Notes: a model not told the origin generated them from the sequence alone. Shown: positions 18,589-26,412, counted from the stretch's first letter. The stretch is DNA of 36,076 nt from Thaumarchaeota archaeon 13_1_20CM_2_39_20 (GCA_001920395.1 MNJS01000010.1:1-36076); one strand, 5' to 3'. Numbers and translations are program-made.

Positions 18589-18696
18589 ATGAAGCACCCA
18601 GTTCTTCGAGTGGCAGCCGAGCATAAACACAAGTGGGTTACTAAGAAATCCTATAAGGAATGCGAAGTTTGTAAAGAAATCCGACTTGAAAAATAG
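18589..18696 (+). CDS. Small Cys/His protein, 35 aa, possible zinc-binding
   Basis: A very short reading frame: ATG KHPVLRVAAEHKHKWVT, then KKSYKECEVCKEIRLEK. The pattern H-x-H-K-W ... E-C-x-x-C resembles a minimal zinc-binding knuckle like those in many small archaeal proteins, and the Cys pair is close to the C-terminus. The reading frame is open upstream to 18457, but the extra 44 residues (His-, Leu-rich, no clear pattern) look non-coding. No clear TATA box is visible before 18589. It lies 206 bp after the flippase stop, on the same strand. Whether it is expressed cannot be told from sequence; it is listed because of the Cys/His pattern. Confidence 0.45.
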   Translation: MKHPVLRVAAEHKHKWVTKKSYKECEVCKEIRLEK

Positions 18697-19143
18697 ACAA
18701 TAATTGCGTCAAGTCGGATCCTGTAAAACGAAAGAATAGATGACAAATCTTTCATATGTTTATTCATAATTGAATTGGAAAGGATTTATGGTTAATCACA
18801 TACTGTTTTCAAGTTTTTTTTGATTTGTTGTTCTTCTATCAGAAATTAGATTCTCTCCCAACCATTATCTTGATTTCTTCTGATTTTGGTTGTTTGTAAG
18901 ATCTCTAGAAACAACATCGACCAAGTGCTTAACCTACTGGAGATTCTCATCCACCAAATTTTTCCAGAACTTAACATTTTAGTTTCTCAATCCAATCTCC
19001 TGTAAGGGGCATTATTAAATAGATATGTACCTTGTTTTCATACATAATTACACACATAGTTTTTTCTAGTGGTTTGCAGAGGAACAAAAAGAAGCTTTAT
19101 GATGTTTATCTATGTCAAATAAATTGAGGTTCTTAATGATACC
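18697..19143. other. Intergenic region without a recognisable gene
   Basis: About 450 bp with stop codons in all frames. It is AT-rich and has several runs of T. On the minus strand between about 18840 and 19010 there are short stretches with coding-like composition (for example GDWIEKLKC and STWSMLFLEIL in different frames), which could be a very old pseudogene, but no family is recognisable. The right end contains a TATA-like AAATAAATTG at 19116-19125, about 20-28 bp before the ATG of the next gene (19144), which would give a leaderless transcript. Confidence 0.5.
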
Positions 19144-20328
19144 ATGACAAAGAAAATTTATTATATAGATGCGTTCACACGCGCTTCACACAATATATTT
19201 CTGTGTATGCAGGATTTGATAACAGAGACCAAAAGAGATTTTAAGATCTTTTTTCTTGGACCTGATGAAAAATTCTCATATTTCACTTCAAATTGGAAGG
19301 TGGAAAACGCCATACAGATCTGGACAAAGGGTCATTATGTCAGAAAAATTTATGGCTACATAAAAAAGAACAAGCCAGATATTATTCAATTTGGTTTTGA
19401 GTTAAGAACATTTGGAACATTAAAGTCTGCCATAAAGTTCCCTATTTTACTATATTTAATAAAAAACTTGAATATCAAGACAGTTATTACAATGCATGCC
19501 ATTCTTGTTTTCAGGGAGAATTCTAAATGGGTTGTATTAGGTGACTCTCCTATGAAGATACCGCATGGCATATTGGTAATCCTAGTGAAGGTTTTCATCA
19601 AGTCCATTTGCAGGCTTAGCAGTAAAATTGTAGTCGCAACTGAAGCAGGCCGGGAAGGATTGAACGAATTTTATGGAGTTGACAAGCACAAAATTGAGGT
19701 GATACGGGAAGGATTCTCAGATACTCCTCGGGTAAATCTAGAGAAAAAGAAAAAATTTGTCACTCAATTCAAGGAAAAAAAAATCATCCTTTGTTTTGGA
19801 GTGATCACACCTAGGAAGGGATTGACAACTGTTATCAAAGCGTTTAGTAAGATTCATGAAAAATTGCCAGATCACATCCTGGTGATAGCAGGAAAGGCCA
19901 GTCCTGAATTTCAATATTATGAGAACATGCTTCATCAAATATCAAAGGATCTGAAACTGGATCAAAAAGTATTCTTCACAGGCTTTGTTGACAACGACGA
20001 AATTGAGATTATTTTTGACATGGCTCAAATGGCTCTATTCATGTACCTACCTTCAGCTGCTGGTTCTGGCGCTATACATTTTGCCGTTCAACATGGCATA
20101 CCTGTAATAGTGAGTAGAGTCGATTCCTTTACCGAGGTTTTAAACGCTCAGGAAGCTATGTTTGTAGAACCTGAGAACAAAGATCAGTTAGGGGAGGCGA
20201 TCCTTAAACTTGCAAGTGATGAGAAACTAAGAAATTCCCTTCAGCAGAGATTAAAGGCCACAAGCAATCGAACTTGGAGAATCGTGGCAGAGGAATATCT
20301 CACACTTTATGAAAAAGTAGCGGCCTAA
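19144..20328 (+). CDS. Glycosyltransferase family 4
   Basis: A 394-residue GT-B glycosyltransferase. The N-terminal domain has KKIYYIDAFTRASHN and PDIIQFGFELRTFGT, plus a hydrophobic stretch around residues 140-160 (ILVILVKVFIKSICRL). Donor-domain landmarks are SSKIVVATEAGREGL, VIREGFSDT, ILCFGVITPRKGLTTVI, ILVIAGKA, VFFTGFVDNDEI and LPSAAGSGAIHFAVQHGIPVIVS. The usual E-x7-E region reads S-A-A-G-S-G-A-I-H-F-A, so the first Glu of that motif is replaced, as in some GT4 subgroups. The start ATG fits a TATA-like tract 20-28 bp upstream. The gene ends two bases before a fragment of a methyltransferase gene in the same orientation, so it once probably preceded a complete methyltransferase gene. 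Substrates are unknown. Confidence 0.85.
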   Translation: MTKKIYYIDAFTRASHNIFLCMQDLITETKRDFKIFFLGPDEKFSYFTSNWKVENAIQIWTKGHYVRKIYGYIKKNKPDIIQFGFELRTFGTLKSAIKFPILLYLIKNLNIKTVITMHAILVFRENSKWVVLGDSPMKIPHGILVILVKVFIKSICRLSSKIVVATEAGREGLNEFYGVDKHKIEVIREGFSDTPRVNLEKKKKFVTQFKEKKIILCFGVITPRKGLTTVIKAFSKIHEKLPDHILVIAGKASPEFQYYENMLHQISKDLKLDQKVFFTGFVDNDEIEIIFDMAQMALFMYLPSAAGSGAIHFAVQHGIPVIVSRVDSFTEVLNAQEAMFVEPENKDQLGEAILKLASDEKLRNSLQQRLKATSNRTWRIVAEEYLTLYEKVAA

Positions 20329-20330
20329 AT

Positions 20331-20519
20331 TTGTTATCCAAAATTTTGATAAGAAGATCTTCTATGTTCGATTTCACTTATCCTAGAATGCATAAGGGAG
20401 CGGTGATGTTATTTGATGACTACGGATGGAAAAGTACACCTAGGGAAAGGATGGCGTGGATGAATTTTTTTCAGACAAAAATGAAAAACCGATTTATCAG
20501 CCAGCAGGTCAATCTTTAA
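20331..20519 (+). pseudogene. 3' fragment of a TylF-like SAM-dependent methyltransferase gene
   Basis: The 62-codon reading frame beginning TTG 20331 contains YPRMHKGAVMLFDDYGWKST and then RMAWMNFFQTKMKN. This matches, by eye, the C-terminal part of TylF/macrocin-O-methyltransferase family proteins (FYPRL..GG.iifDDYGw...pG...A.deF). The rest of the family (about 200 residues with the SAM-binding motif) is absent, since the GT4 gene ends two bases upstream. In intact relatives the G-x-k/r-k-A-x-D-E-F section is conserved; here it reads RERMAWMNF, showing decay. No upstream start of its own. I regard it as a remnant and not as a functional small gene. A TylF-like enzyme would methylate sugar hydroxyl groups, in line with the glycan locus. 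Confidence 0.65.
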
Positions 20520-20578
20520 TCATAAAAGCTTAAATTTTTCATTCAAAGTTATGGTAAAAAATATAATTACATCAGATA

Positions 20579-21157
20579 TTAGATTTGTTTTAAATTTTGT
20601 AGTTTAGATTCTACTAAATCAACTAGTATATGACCTACCATAATATGAGATTCTTGTATGTTTTGTGTGTTGGAAGAAGGTATTTTTATGGCTAGGTCTA
20701 CCAGGGATACCATTTTTCCTCCACTTTTACCGGTCAATCCTATTGTAGTTATCTTATTTTTTTTTGCAAGTTTTAGTGCCTCAAGCACATTAGAAGAGTT
20801 TCCACTCGTGCTTATTGCAATAATCACATCATTTACTGATGCAAGTCCTTCCAGTTGTCTTGAAAAAATCTTTTTAAAACCAAAGTCATTACCCAAGGCA
20901 GTTAAGCTTGACGTATTAGTAGTAAGTGCAATAGCAGGTAAAGCTTTTCTTTTAATTCCATATTTTCCAATAAATTCTGCAGCAATATGTTGAGCATCTC
21001 CAGCACTACCTCCATTTCCAAGTAGGATTAATTTTCCTCCAGAACGAAATGATCGAGTAATAACATCAGCTACTTTTTCAATTAACAGTGCTTGTTCCTT
21101 TAGCTTTTCTTTAGTCCTAATACTTTGATTAATGTAATCAGTAATTTTGTTATTCAA
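20579..21157 (-). CDS. gmhA: Sedoheptulose-7-phosphate isomerase (phosphoheptose isomerase)
   Basis: A 192-residue cytoplasmic SIS-domain isomerase that converts sedoheptulose 7-phosphate to D-glycero-D-manno-heptose 7-phosphate, the first step of heptose activation. GGKLILLGNGGSAGDAQHIAAEFIGKY near residue 39 is the conserved phosphosugar/active-site segment with the catalytic His and Glu; NDVIIAISTSGNSSNVLEAL is the second SIS phosphate loop; and IQESHIMVGHILVD near residue 167 has the conserved Glu and His pair that binds metal and substrate. Size is normal (about 190). It is the last gene of the heptose operon: its TTG start (21157) overlaps the TGA of hddA as TTGA, so translation is coupled. 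All motif residues I can check are intact. Confidence 0.93.
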   Translation of the reverse strand: MNNKITDYINQSIRTKEKLKEQALLIEKVADVITRSFRSGGKLILLGNGGSAGDAQHIAAEFIGKYGIKRKALPAIALTTNTSSLTALGNDFGFKKIFSRQLEGLASVNDVIIAISTSGNSSNVLEALKLAKKNKITTIGLTGKSGGKMVSLVDLAIKIPSSNTQNIQESHIMVGHILVDLVESKLQNLKQI

Positions 21158-22185
21158 TATACAACCTTCTTGTCATGTAATACCCATGTTTGCAATCCTG
21201 ATTTATCAAAATTGAACTTTACTATAGTAGCATCAGTATTATCAATCACATGTGTAATTTGATGTCTTTTGTCTGGGTCACATACAAATAACATATGTCC
21301 TCCTCCTCCTGCACCCAATATTTTTCCTCCTAGTGCACCCGCTTTTTTCACCTTGTCGTAGATCTTGTCTATTTTGGGATTGCTTATACTTTTATCAATG
21401 CTTTTTTTATGTTTCCAATAAAGATCCAACATATGTCCTATCTCAGTCATTTTTCCTTTCAATAGGTACTCTTTGACATCATGAACCAAACTCTTGATTA
21501 CTTCCAAATGTTCAAGAGTTGATACATCCTTTCTTTCATATTGCTGTATTTGTTTTTTCAGAATATTTCCAGATAATCTAGTTTTCCCTGTGTCAACTAA
21601 AATCAAAGAGGCTAGCAGTTCATGTAGAATTTCAGATCTTAATCTAAGTGGATTAACGGTCACAGTTTTTTTAAATTCCATGAAATTAAATCCACCAAAA
21701 GCAGAAGCGTATTGATCCTGATAACCACCTTTGATTCCGACTATTTCTCGTTCAAGCTTTATAGCACGTTCCGCTATGTCATAAGTGCTCAAATTTTCGT
21801 TCAAATATTTTGCCATGCAGCCTATCAAGCTAACTGAAACTGCGGAAGAAGATCCTAAACCAGAACCTGGAGACGAATCAGCATGAATAATTATGTCAAT
21901 GTCCTCGTTTTTAAGACCGGCATGAACAATTGCTGCTTTGACAATTCCCATTTTCCCATCAATTTTTAAATCAGAAATACTTTTAAGTTTTTCAAGTAGA
22001 TTATAATCTTGCGAAATTACACGTATTCCTTTTTTTAAATTTTTTTTTATTGTAACATAAGCATATCTATCAATCGTAGTACTAATCACAGCGCCTCCAT
22101 AAAGTTCAGGATATGGAGGAACGTCAGTACCACCTCCTGCGAAACTAATTCTCAAGGGTGCTCTGCTACGGAAAATTTTCTCCAC
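21154..22185 (-). CDS. hddA: D-glycero-D-manno-heptose 7-phosphate kinase (GHMP kinase)
   Basis: A 343-residue GHMP-family kinase expected to phosphorylate heptose 7-phosphate at C1 to the alpha-1,7-bisphosphate. RSRAPLRISFAGGGTDVPPY is the family N-terminus of the HddA group, SSPGSGLGSSSAVSVSL is the ATP-binding glycine-rich loop, KGGYQDQYASAFGGFN is the substrate region, and KILGAGGGGHMLFV is the C-terminal GHMP motif. Similar kinases act on fucose (FKP), but the gmhA, gmhB and hddC neighbours decide for heptose. Start codon is GTG 22185; 15 bp separate it from the hddC stop. Its own stop overlaps the gmhA start by 4 bases. No defect is visible. Confidence 0.92.
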   Translation of the reverse strand: MEKIFRSRAPLRISFAGGGTDVPPYPELYGGAVISTTIDRYAYVTIKKNLKKGIRVISQDYNLLEKLKSISDLKIDGKMGIVKAAIVHAGLKNEDIDIIIHADSSPGSGLGSSSAVSVSLIGCMAKYLNENLSTYDIAERAIKLEREIVGIKGGYQDQYASAFGGFNFMEFKKTVTVNPLRLRSEILHELLASLILVDTGKTRLSGNILKKQIQQYERKDVSTLEHLEVIKSLVHDVKEYLLKGKMTEIGHMLDLYWKHKKSIDKSISNPKIDKIYDKVKKAGALGGKILGAGGGGHMLFVCDPDKRHQITHVIDNTDATIVKFNFDKSGLQTWVLHDKKVVY

Positions 22186-22200
22186 GAGTACTACACATAA

Positions 22201-22935
22201 TTAGCTGTTAAAATCTTTTTTAAAAAGCCATGAGCAGGATTTGATGTCCTCTTGAAATCTTGTGAAATCTTCTGGAATGCCTATATCAATAAAGTAACCA
22301 GTTGATTTGAATCCAAAAAACCCATTTTTGGATAACAAAATAGAGAATAATTCTTTTTCTAGAGAAAATTTTGTTGGAAATGCTTCCCATTCAATAAAGT
22401 TTTTCTCAATCAGGTATATTCCTGCATTAATAAAGGAATTAGAAAGATCATGTTTTTTTTCAGAAAATGATATTATGCTATCAGTATTATCGGTAAGCAC
22501 AATACCATATCTTGAATTATTTACGACTTTAGCAAGAACCATAGATACATTTGCCTTTTTTTCTTTATGAAAATTCATAAATGTGTCATATGATAAATTA
22601 CAAATTGTATCGCCATTTAAGACAACAAAGTTGTTTTCTAACAAGTGCAACACATTTTTAATGGCGCCGCCTGTTCCTAGCTGTTCTTTTTCTACCGAGT
22701 ATGTTATATTAGCAGATAGAACTCTGCCATCTCCAAAATATTCTGATATATGTTCATGCTTATAGCCAGTGCATATAATAAAATTGGTTAATCCTTGACT
22801 CATCAGGAATTTAATTTGATATTCTAAAAATGGTTTTCCCATGATTAATGCCATACATTTCGGTCTATCAGAAATAATTGAACGCAATCTTGTTCCATAA
22901 CCACCAGCTAAAATTACAACTTGCATACCAATCAT
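22201..22935 (-). CDS. hddC: D-glycero-alpha-D-manno-heptose 1-phosphate guanylyltransferase
   Basis: A 244-residue nucleotidyltransferase of the sugar-1-phosphate type. VVILAGGYGTRLRSI with DRPKCM is the nucleotide-binding signature (G-x-G-T-R-L...PK), GKPFLEYQIKFL follows as in the HddC/RmlA group, VVLNGDTICNLSY contains the metal-binding GD, and FINAGIYLIEK and GYFIDIGIPEDFTRFQED are the sugar-binding and C-terminal parts. It should make GDP-heptose from heptose 1-phosphate and GTP; the guanylyl specificity is inferred from operon context, because UTP- or dTTP-using relatives share these motifs. The ATG at 22935 overlaps the gmhB stop (ATGA); a second in-frame ATG at 22926 (MQVVILAGG) starts right at the fold and is equally possible. 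Confidence 0.88.
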   Translation of the reverse strand: MIGMQVVILAGGYGTRLRSIISDRPKCMALIMGKPFLEYQIKFLMSQGLTNFIICTGYKHEHISEYFGDGRVLSANITYSVEKEQLGTGGAIKNVLHLLENNFVVLNGDTICNLSYDTFMNFHKEKKANVSMVLAKVVNNSRYGIVLTDNTDSIISFSEKKHDLSNSFINAGIYLIEKNFIEWEAFPTKFSLEKELFSILLSKNGFFGFKSTGYFIDIGIPEDFTRFQEDIKSCSWLFKKDFNS

Positions 22936-23465
22936 GTAGAATTATTCAAGATTTCTGATATGACGTCTTTGAGACTAGAGTTGGTTTGTATCTTAATTGT
23001 TTTACATCCAATTCTTTCACCTGCAAGCACATCAGTTACATCATTACCAATAACCCACGAATTTTTTATATTGACATAAAACTCATCTATTGCATTTTTG
23101 TAAAGTCCAATCTCAGGTTTCCTACATGAACAACTATCTTCAGGTTTATGAGGACAGTAGTATATGCCATCAATCTGAAAACCATTTTCAGAGAATATTT
23201 TTTGCATTTTTTGGTGTATTAAATGAAGATTTTCATGTGTAGATAATCCTCTTCCTATCATTGATTGATTTGTAACTACAATTAGTTTGAAACCCTTGTC
23301 TACAAGAAACTTTAACCAAAATGCGACATCAGGTATAATTTGGAACTCATCTGGTGTTTTTACATAATCTTTTCGTTCAAAATTAATCACTCCATCTCGG
23401 TCCAAAAATACTACTTTTACTTTAGTACCATCATATTTCGAACTAAAAGATATGAGATCTCTCAT
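22932..23465 (-). CDS. gmhB: D-glycero-D-manno-heptose 1,7-bisphosphate 7-phosphatase
   Basis: A 177-residue HAD-superfamily phosphatase that removes the C7 phosphate from heptose 1,7-bisphosphate. VVFLDRDGVIN near residue 17 holds the DxD nucleophile and acid; VVTNQSMIGRGLS is motif II with Thr; CPHKPEDSCSCRKP is the GmhB zinc-binding loop (Cys-x-His ... Cys-x-Cys) followed by the catalytic Arg-Lys; and WVIGNDVTDVLAGERIGC is motif IV with two Asp residues. Family length is about 175-190. Because HddA and HddC are partners, the alpha-anomer product is expected. The ATG at 23465 overlaps the stop of the truncated GT4 frame upstream (ATGA), and its stop overlaps hddC, so the operon is fully coupled. 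Confidence 0.93.
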   Translation of the reverse strand: MRDLISFSSKYDGTKVKVVFLDRDGVINFERKDYVKTPDEFQIIPDVAFWLKFLVDKGFKLIVVTNQSMIGRGLSTHENLHLIHQKMQKIFSENGFQIDGIYYCPHKPEDSCSCRKPEIGLYKNAIDEFYVNIKNSWVIGNDVTDVLAGERIGCKTIKIQTNSSLKDVISEILNNST

Positions 23466-23905
23466 TTTTCTAAAATAGTTTTAAAAATTGTCTTGAATAT
23501 TTCGCGCGAGATTTCACGTGAATAATGAGCTTCTGCAAAGTCTTTCATATTTTTAGAGTACTTCTCCCAAGGATCCACATAACCTATTAAAATACAGTTT
23601 TTGGTTTCTTGACAAAGTTTTGCCAATTTGCTAGGAATATTACTTCCCAATACATAGGATTTTACTTCAGGTATTTTTCGTCGAATTAAAGGAAAAATAT
23701 TGTTGATGAAATATTCTACAGCATCAACGTGTGGCTTATGACCAAATCCTCCGATGAAAACAATATCTTTTCTTTTGCCAAAGGGTTTTGATTCTCCCTC
23801 AAGGGAATACGAAGTCTGTGATAGGTCACTCTTCAAACATTCCAATAAAAAATGCTTTGGTGTATTTCTTACCCTTACTACAAATGATACAAACCAGGTA
23901 TCCAT
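23462..23905 (-). pseudogene. Internally deleted GT4 glycosyltransferase remnant
   Basis: A 147-codon open frame with the pieces of a GT4 enzyme but not the whole. Residues about 48-112 match the start of the donor domain: RKDIVFIGGFGHKPHVDAVEY, FPLIRRKIPEVKSYVLGSN, NCILIGYVD. The next piece, WEKYSKNMKDFAEAHYSREIS, is the usual extreme C-terminal segment. In intact relatives these two are separated by about 100 residues including the E-x7-E catalytic region (APLRYGAG..KI..AM), which is missing here. The acceptor domain upstream of residue 40 is also missing or unrecognisable. An in-frame internal deletion therefore joined the two ends without breaking the reading frame. It may still serve as the first translated member of the heptose operon, since its stop overlaps gmhB. 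Confidence 0.7.
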
Positions 23906-23932
23906 ATCTTATTCAGGAGTTGTCTGTTTTAA

Positions 23933-24778
23933 TTATGCGTATCCTTTTCGCAAAGCTCTGCCAATGCTAAACAGAACTATCGACATCAAAATGAGCAGTA
24001 TTCCTATTAAGACAGCACCCATGGAAACAAGTGTCCATGGAATAGAAAAGTATCTTGTCTGATTGAAAAGTGATATCACTACAATAGAAAAAGCTATTCC
24101 TACGATAGTCAAACTAACACCTGGAAGTCCAAGATATCTTAGAGGACGTCTGAGCACGACTTGCTCTAATAGGGAATTGACAACATCGGCAGAATGAGAA
24201 ACGTGGTTCTTGGTAGAAGTCTTTTCTCCGGTATCGTATAGAACTGTGACCTTTTCTTGTACGATTCTCAATCCTTTGCGTGATGCATCCATGAGGATCT
24301 CCGCATCTACGCCAAACTGATCTGATTCAAAGGTGATAAGTTCTGTTGCCTTATGTGAATAAGCTCTGAACCCGCTCTGAGTATCCCGAAACGGTAACTC
24401 AGATGCCATATTAGTTATCTTATCTAAAATCTTCATTCCAATTTTTCTATATGCCGGAATTTCATTATCTTTCTCAAACCCATAGCCTATTACTACATCA
24501 GCCTTCCCGTCTAAGATCGGTTTGACAATTTTATCTATCTCTTGAGGGAGGAATGGGCCATCACCGTCTATTGTCACTATCACATCTGCTTTCAGATCTT
24601 TTGCAACATTGAAAAGAGATTTCAATGCAGCTCCTTTACCTCTGTTTTTAGCGTGACTAATTACAGTGGCGCCACCTCTTTTTGCCTCTGTTGTAGTATC
24701 ATCGATGGAACCATCATCGCAAACAATGACTTCATCGGAATACTTGAGGCACTCCTCAACTAATCCACAAACCCTCAT
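23933..24778 (-). CDS. Family 2 glycosyltransferase (DPM-like), N-terminally eroded paralogue
   Basis: A family 2 glycosyltransferase of the dolichol/polyprenyl-phosphate sugar synthase type with two C-terminal membrane segments (LTIVGIAFSIVVISLF and VSMGAVLIGILLILMSIVLF). It closely resembles the complete protein at 26801-27709. The ATG at 24778 begins at RVCGLVEEC, which lies well inside the paralogue's residues 24-30, so the first beta strand (ILVCIPAYN) is missing from the called product. In frame upstream one still reads KIITHIP (about 24802-24822), the counterpart of RILVCIP, followed by KRLCFC where AYN should be, but there is no start codon. Other conserved spots differ as well: DGDGP for DGDGQ, and GYGF for GNRF. 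I consider it a degrading copy and probably inactive; it sits 27 bp upstream of the deleted GT4. Confidence 0.7.
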   Translation of the reverse strand: MRVCGLVEECLKYSDEVIVCDDGSIDDTTTEAKRGGATVISHAKNRGKGAALKSLFNVAKDLKADVIVTIDGDGPFLPQEIDKIVKPILDGKADVVIGYGFEKDNEIPAYRKIGMKILDKITNMASELPFRDTQSGFRAYSHKATELITFESDQFGVDAEILMDASRKGLRIVQEKVTVLYDTGEKTSTKNHVSHSADVVNSLLEQVVLRRPLRYLGLPGVSLTIVGIAFSIVVISLFNQTRYFSIPWTLVSMGAVLIGILLILMSIVLFSIGRALRKGYA

Positions 24779-24920
24779 ACAAAAACAAAGGCGCTTAGGG
24801 ATGTGAGTAATTATCTTTGGACAAAAAATTGTTCCTTCACATATATGAACTCCTAGATAAGATTGTTTGGAAGCAGTTTTAAATCATCAACCACAAATAT
24901 ATTTGTTGATCAAAAACATA

Positions 24921-25727
24921 ATGTCGGTAGATTTGGAAGATTATTACTGCGATCTTCCTTTTTCTAGTTGGTCAAAATATGAAAGTAGAGTCGTAGGAAG
25001 TACAAAAGTCATCCTTGAACTTTTCGATAAACATAAGGTCAACGCTACTTTTTTTACGCTAGGTTATGTAGCCGAGAGACACCCTGAACTGATCGAAGAA
25101 ATAAAGTCAAAAGGTCATGAGATAGCAACTCATGGCTATTCCCACACTGATCTCAGGAAAATGGATTTAAAAACTTTCGAAACAGATCTGACCAAATCGC
25201 TTAAAATTTTAGAACAAATTTCAGGAGAAAAGATTTTGGGCTTCAGGGCTCCTTTTTTTTCAATTGATAAAAGAAACTTCTGGACTTTTGATGTATTGAA
25301 AAAATATTTGGAATATGACTCTTCCATATTTCCAGTTAGAACACCCCTTTACGGTATTGCTGGCGCAAAACGATATCCATATCATCCTTCTCATGACAAT
25401 CCCCTCAAGGAGGACGTAAACGATAAATTTTTGGAGATACCCCCTGCCACTTTACCTATACCCATTATAGGTAATATTCCAATTGCGGGTGGTTTTCATA
25501 TGAGATTCTTGCCTTTGAGTATTGTGAAAAGCGGTATAAAAAAAATAAACAAAAATGGGCATCCTGCAATGTGTTATGTTCATCCCAAAGACTTGGATCC
25601 GGAAACGCCTCGTATCCCAGAGTACAGTTGGTATTATTATTGGGGGCTCGATAATTCGAAAAAAAAATTTGAATCTCTTCTCAAGAATTTCAGTTTCTCA
25701 TCCGTTCGCGAAACTGTTCTTTCATGA
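24921..25727 (+). CDS. Polysaccharide deacetylase (NodB homology, DUF3473-type)
   Basis: A 268-residue NodB-type enzyme that removes N-acetyl groups from glycan amino sugars. SVDLEDYYCD has the first metal-binding Asp pair; ATFFTLGYVAERHPELI and EIATHGYSHTDLRKM hold the His-x-x-x-His; GFRAPFFSID and SSIFPVRTPLYG follow; and HPKDLDPETPRIP is the C-terminal His-containing motif, with the DUF3473-like tail after it. The catalytic residues visible are intact. I choose ATG 24921 because a TATA-like AAATATATTTG at 24895-24905 precedes it by about 20-26 bp, giving a leaderless start; in-frame TTG codons at 24867 and 24906 would extend the protein. Divergent from the eroded GT2, followed by the GNAT gene 79 bp downstream. 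No signal peptide is seen, so it may act inside the cell. Confidence 0.85.
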   Translation: MSVDLEDYYCDLPFSSWSKYESRVVGSTKVILELFDKHKVNATFFTLGYVAERHPELIEEIKSKGHEIATHGYSHTDLRKMDLKTFETDLTKSLKILEQISGEKILGFRAPFFSIDKRNFWTFDVLKKYLEYDSSIFPVRTPLYGIAGAKRYPYHPSHDNPLKEDVNDKFLEIPPATLPIPIIGNIPIAGGFHMRFLPLSIVKSGIKKINKNGHPAMCYVHPKDLDPETPRIPEYSWYYYWGLDNSKKKFESLLKNFSFSSVRETVLS

Positions 25728-25806
25728 GACGCCATACACATTCTCAATTTGAACTGAACATTTTCTCATGCTTAAATTAAATAGCTGCAAACGTACTCTG
25801 TTCCAG

Positions 25807-26412
25807 ATGACGATTGTCGAGGTAACTGACGAAGTCGCAGAAGAGTTAAGGAATAGTGATTTTACTCCACTCTTCTTAGATAACTGTCTTAACTCCAAAT
25901 TTTTGGCTGTTGAATTTAATAATCAAAAAATTATTGGAGCTTGTTTTGTTGGAGGATTGTTAAATTCGAATGGGATTGAGATAAAAGAAGAGTTTAGAGG
26001 AAAGGGATTAGGAAAAAAGTTATTATCAGAGATTCTGAAGGAATGTCAAAAAAGGCGAATTTCATTTTTAGTCGGAGTATTCAAACCTACTAATGCAATA
26101 TCTATAAAAACTCACTTGAAAATAGGATATAGGCCACTTTTTACAGTCAATTATAACAAGGAAGAAGGAAAAGAGATTGTGGTAATTTTACCCTTTAATA
26201 AAAAAGGGAGCTTATTAATGCGTTTCTTAACACTATTCAATTTTAGGATCGGTAACATTATTTTTGCAATATTGATGGAAATCCTAAGGCCATTCCTAAA
26301 GGGTTTCATAGCCTTTTCAGCTGATGAGATGCCAAAAATTGATTTTTTTTATTGTGCGAAAAATTTCGAAAAAGTTCAAAAAACTTTGGAAGACATTCAA
26401 GTTAAGGTTTAG
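25807..26412 (+). CDS. GNAT family acetyltransferase
   Basis: About 200 residues. EEFRGKGLGKKLLSEILKEC near residue 60 is the acetyl-CoA pyrophosphate-binding motif A of the GNAT superfamily (R/Q-x-x-G-x-G/A), and FKPTNAISIKTHLKIGYRP is motif B, giving an N-acyltransferase fold. The C-terminal part (about 130-200, FNFRIGNIIFAILMEILRPF) is hydrophobic-aromatic and unlike common GNATs. The adjacent sugar N-deacetylase suggests an amino-sugar acetylation or other acylation partner, but this is inference from position. A TATA-like CTTAAATTAAATA at 25771-25783 lies 24-36 bp before the chosen ATG; the alternative ATG at 25768 would sit within the TATA box and adds 13 residues of poor quality. Confidence 0.75.
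   Translation: MTIVEVTDEVAEELRNSDFTPLFLDNCLNSKFLAVEFNNQKIIGACFVGGLLNSNGIEIKEEFRGKGLGKKLLSEILKECQKRRISFLVGVFKPTNAISIKTHLKIGYRPLFTVNYNKEEGKEIVVILPFNKKGSLLMRFLTLFNFRIGNIIFAILMEILRPFLKGFIAFSADEMPKIDFFYCAKNFEKVQKTLEDIQVKV

Noticed and set aside
22201-22935. Glucose-1-phosphate thymidylyltransferase (RmlA) assignment
   Set aside because: The signature alone allows it, but the coupled gmhB, hddA and gmhA genes favour the heptose-1-phosphate guanylyltransferase.
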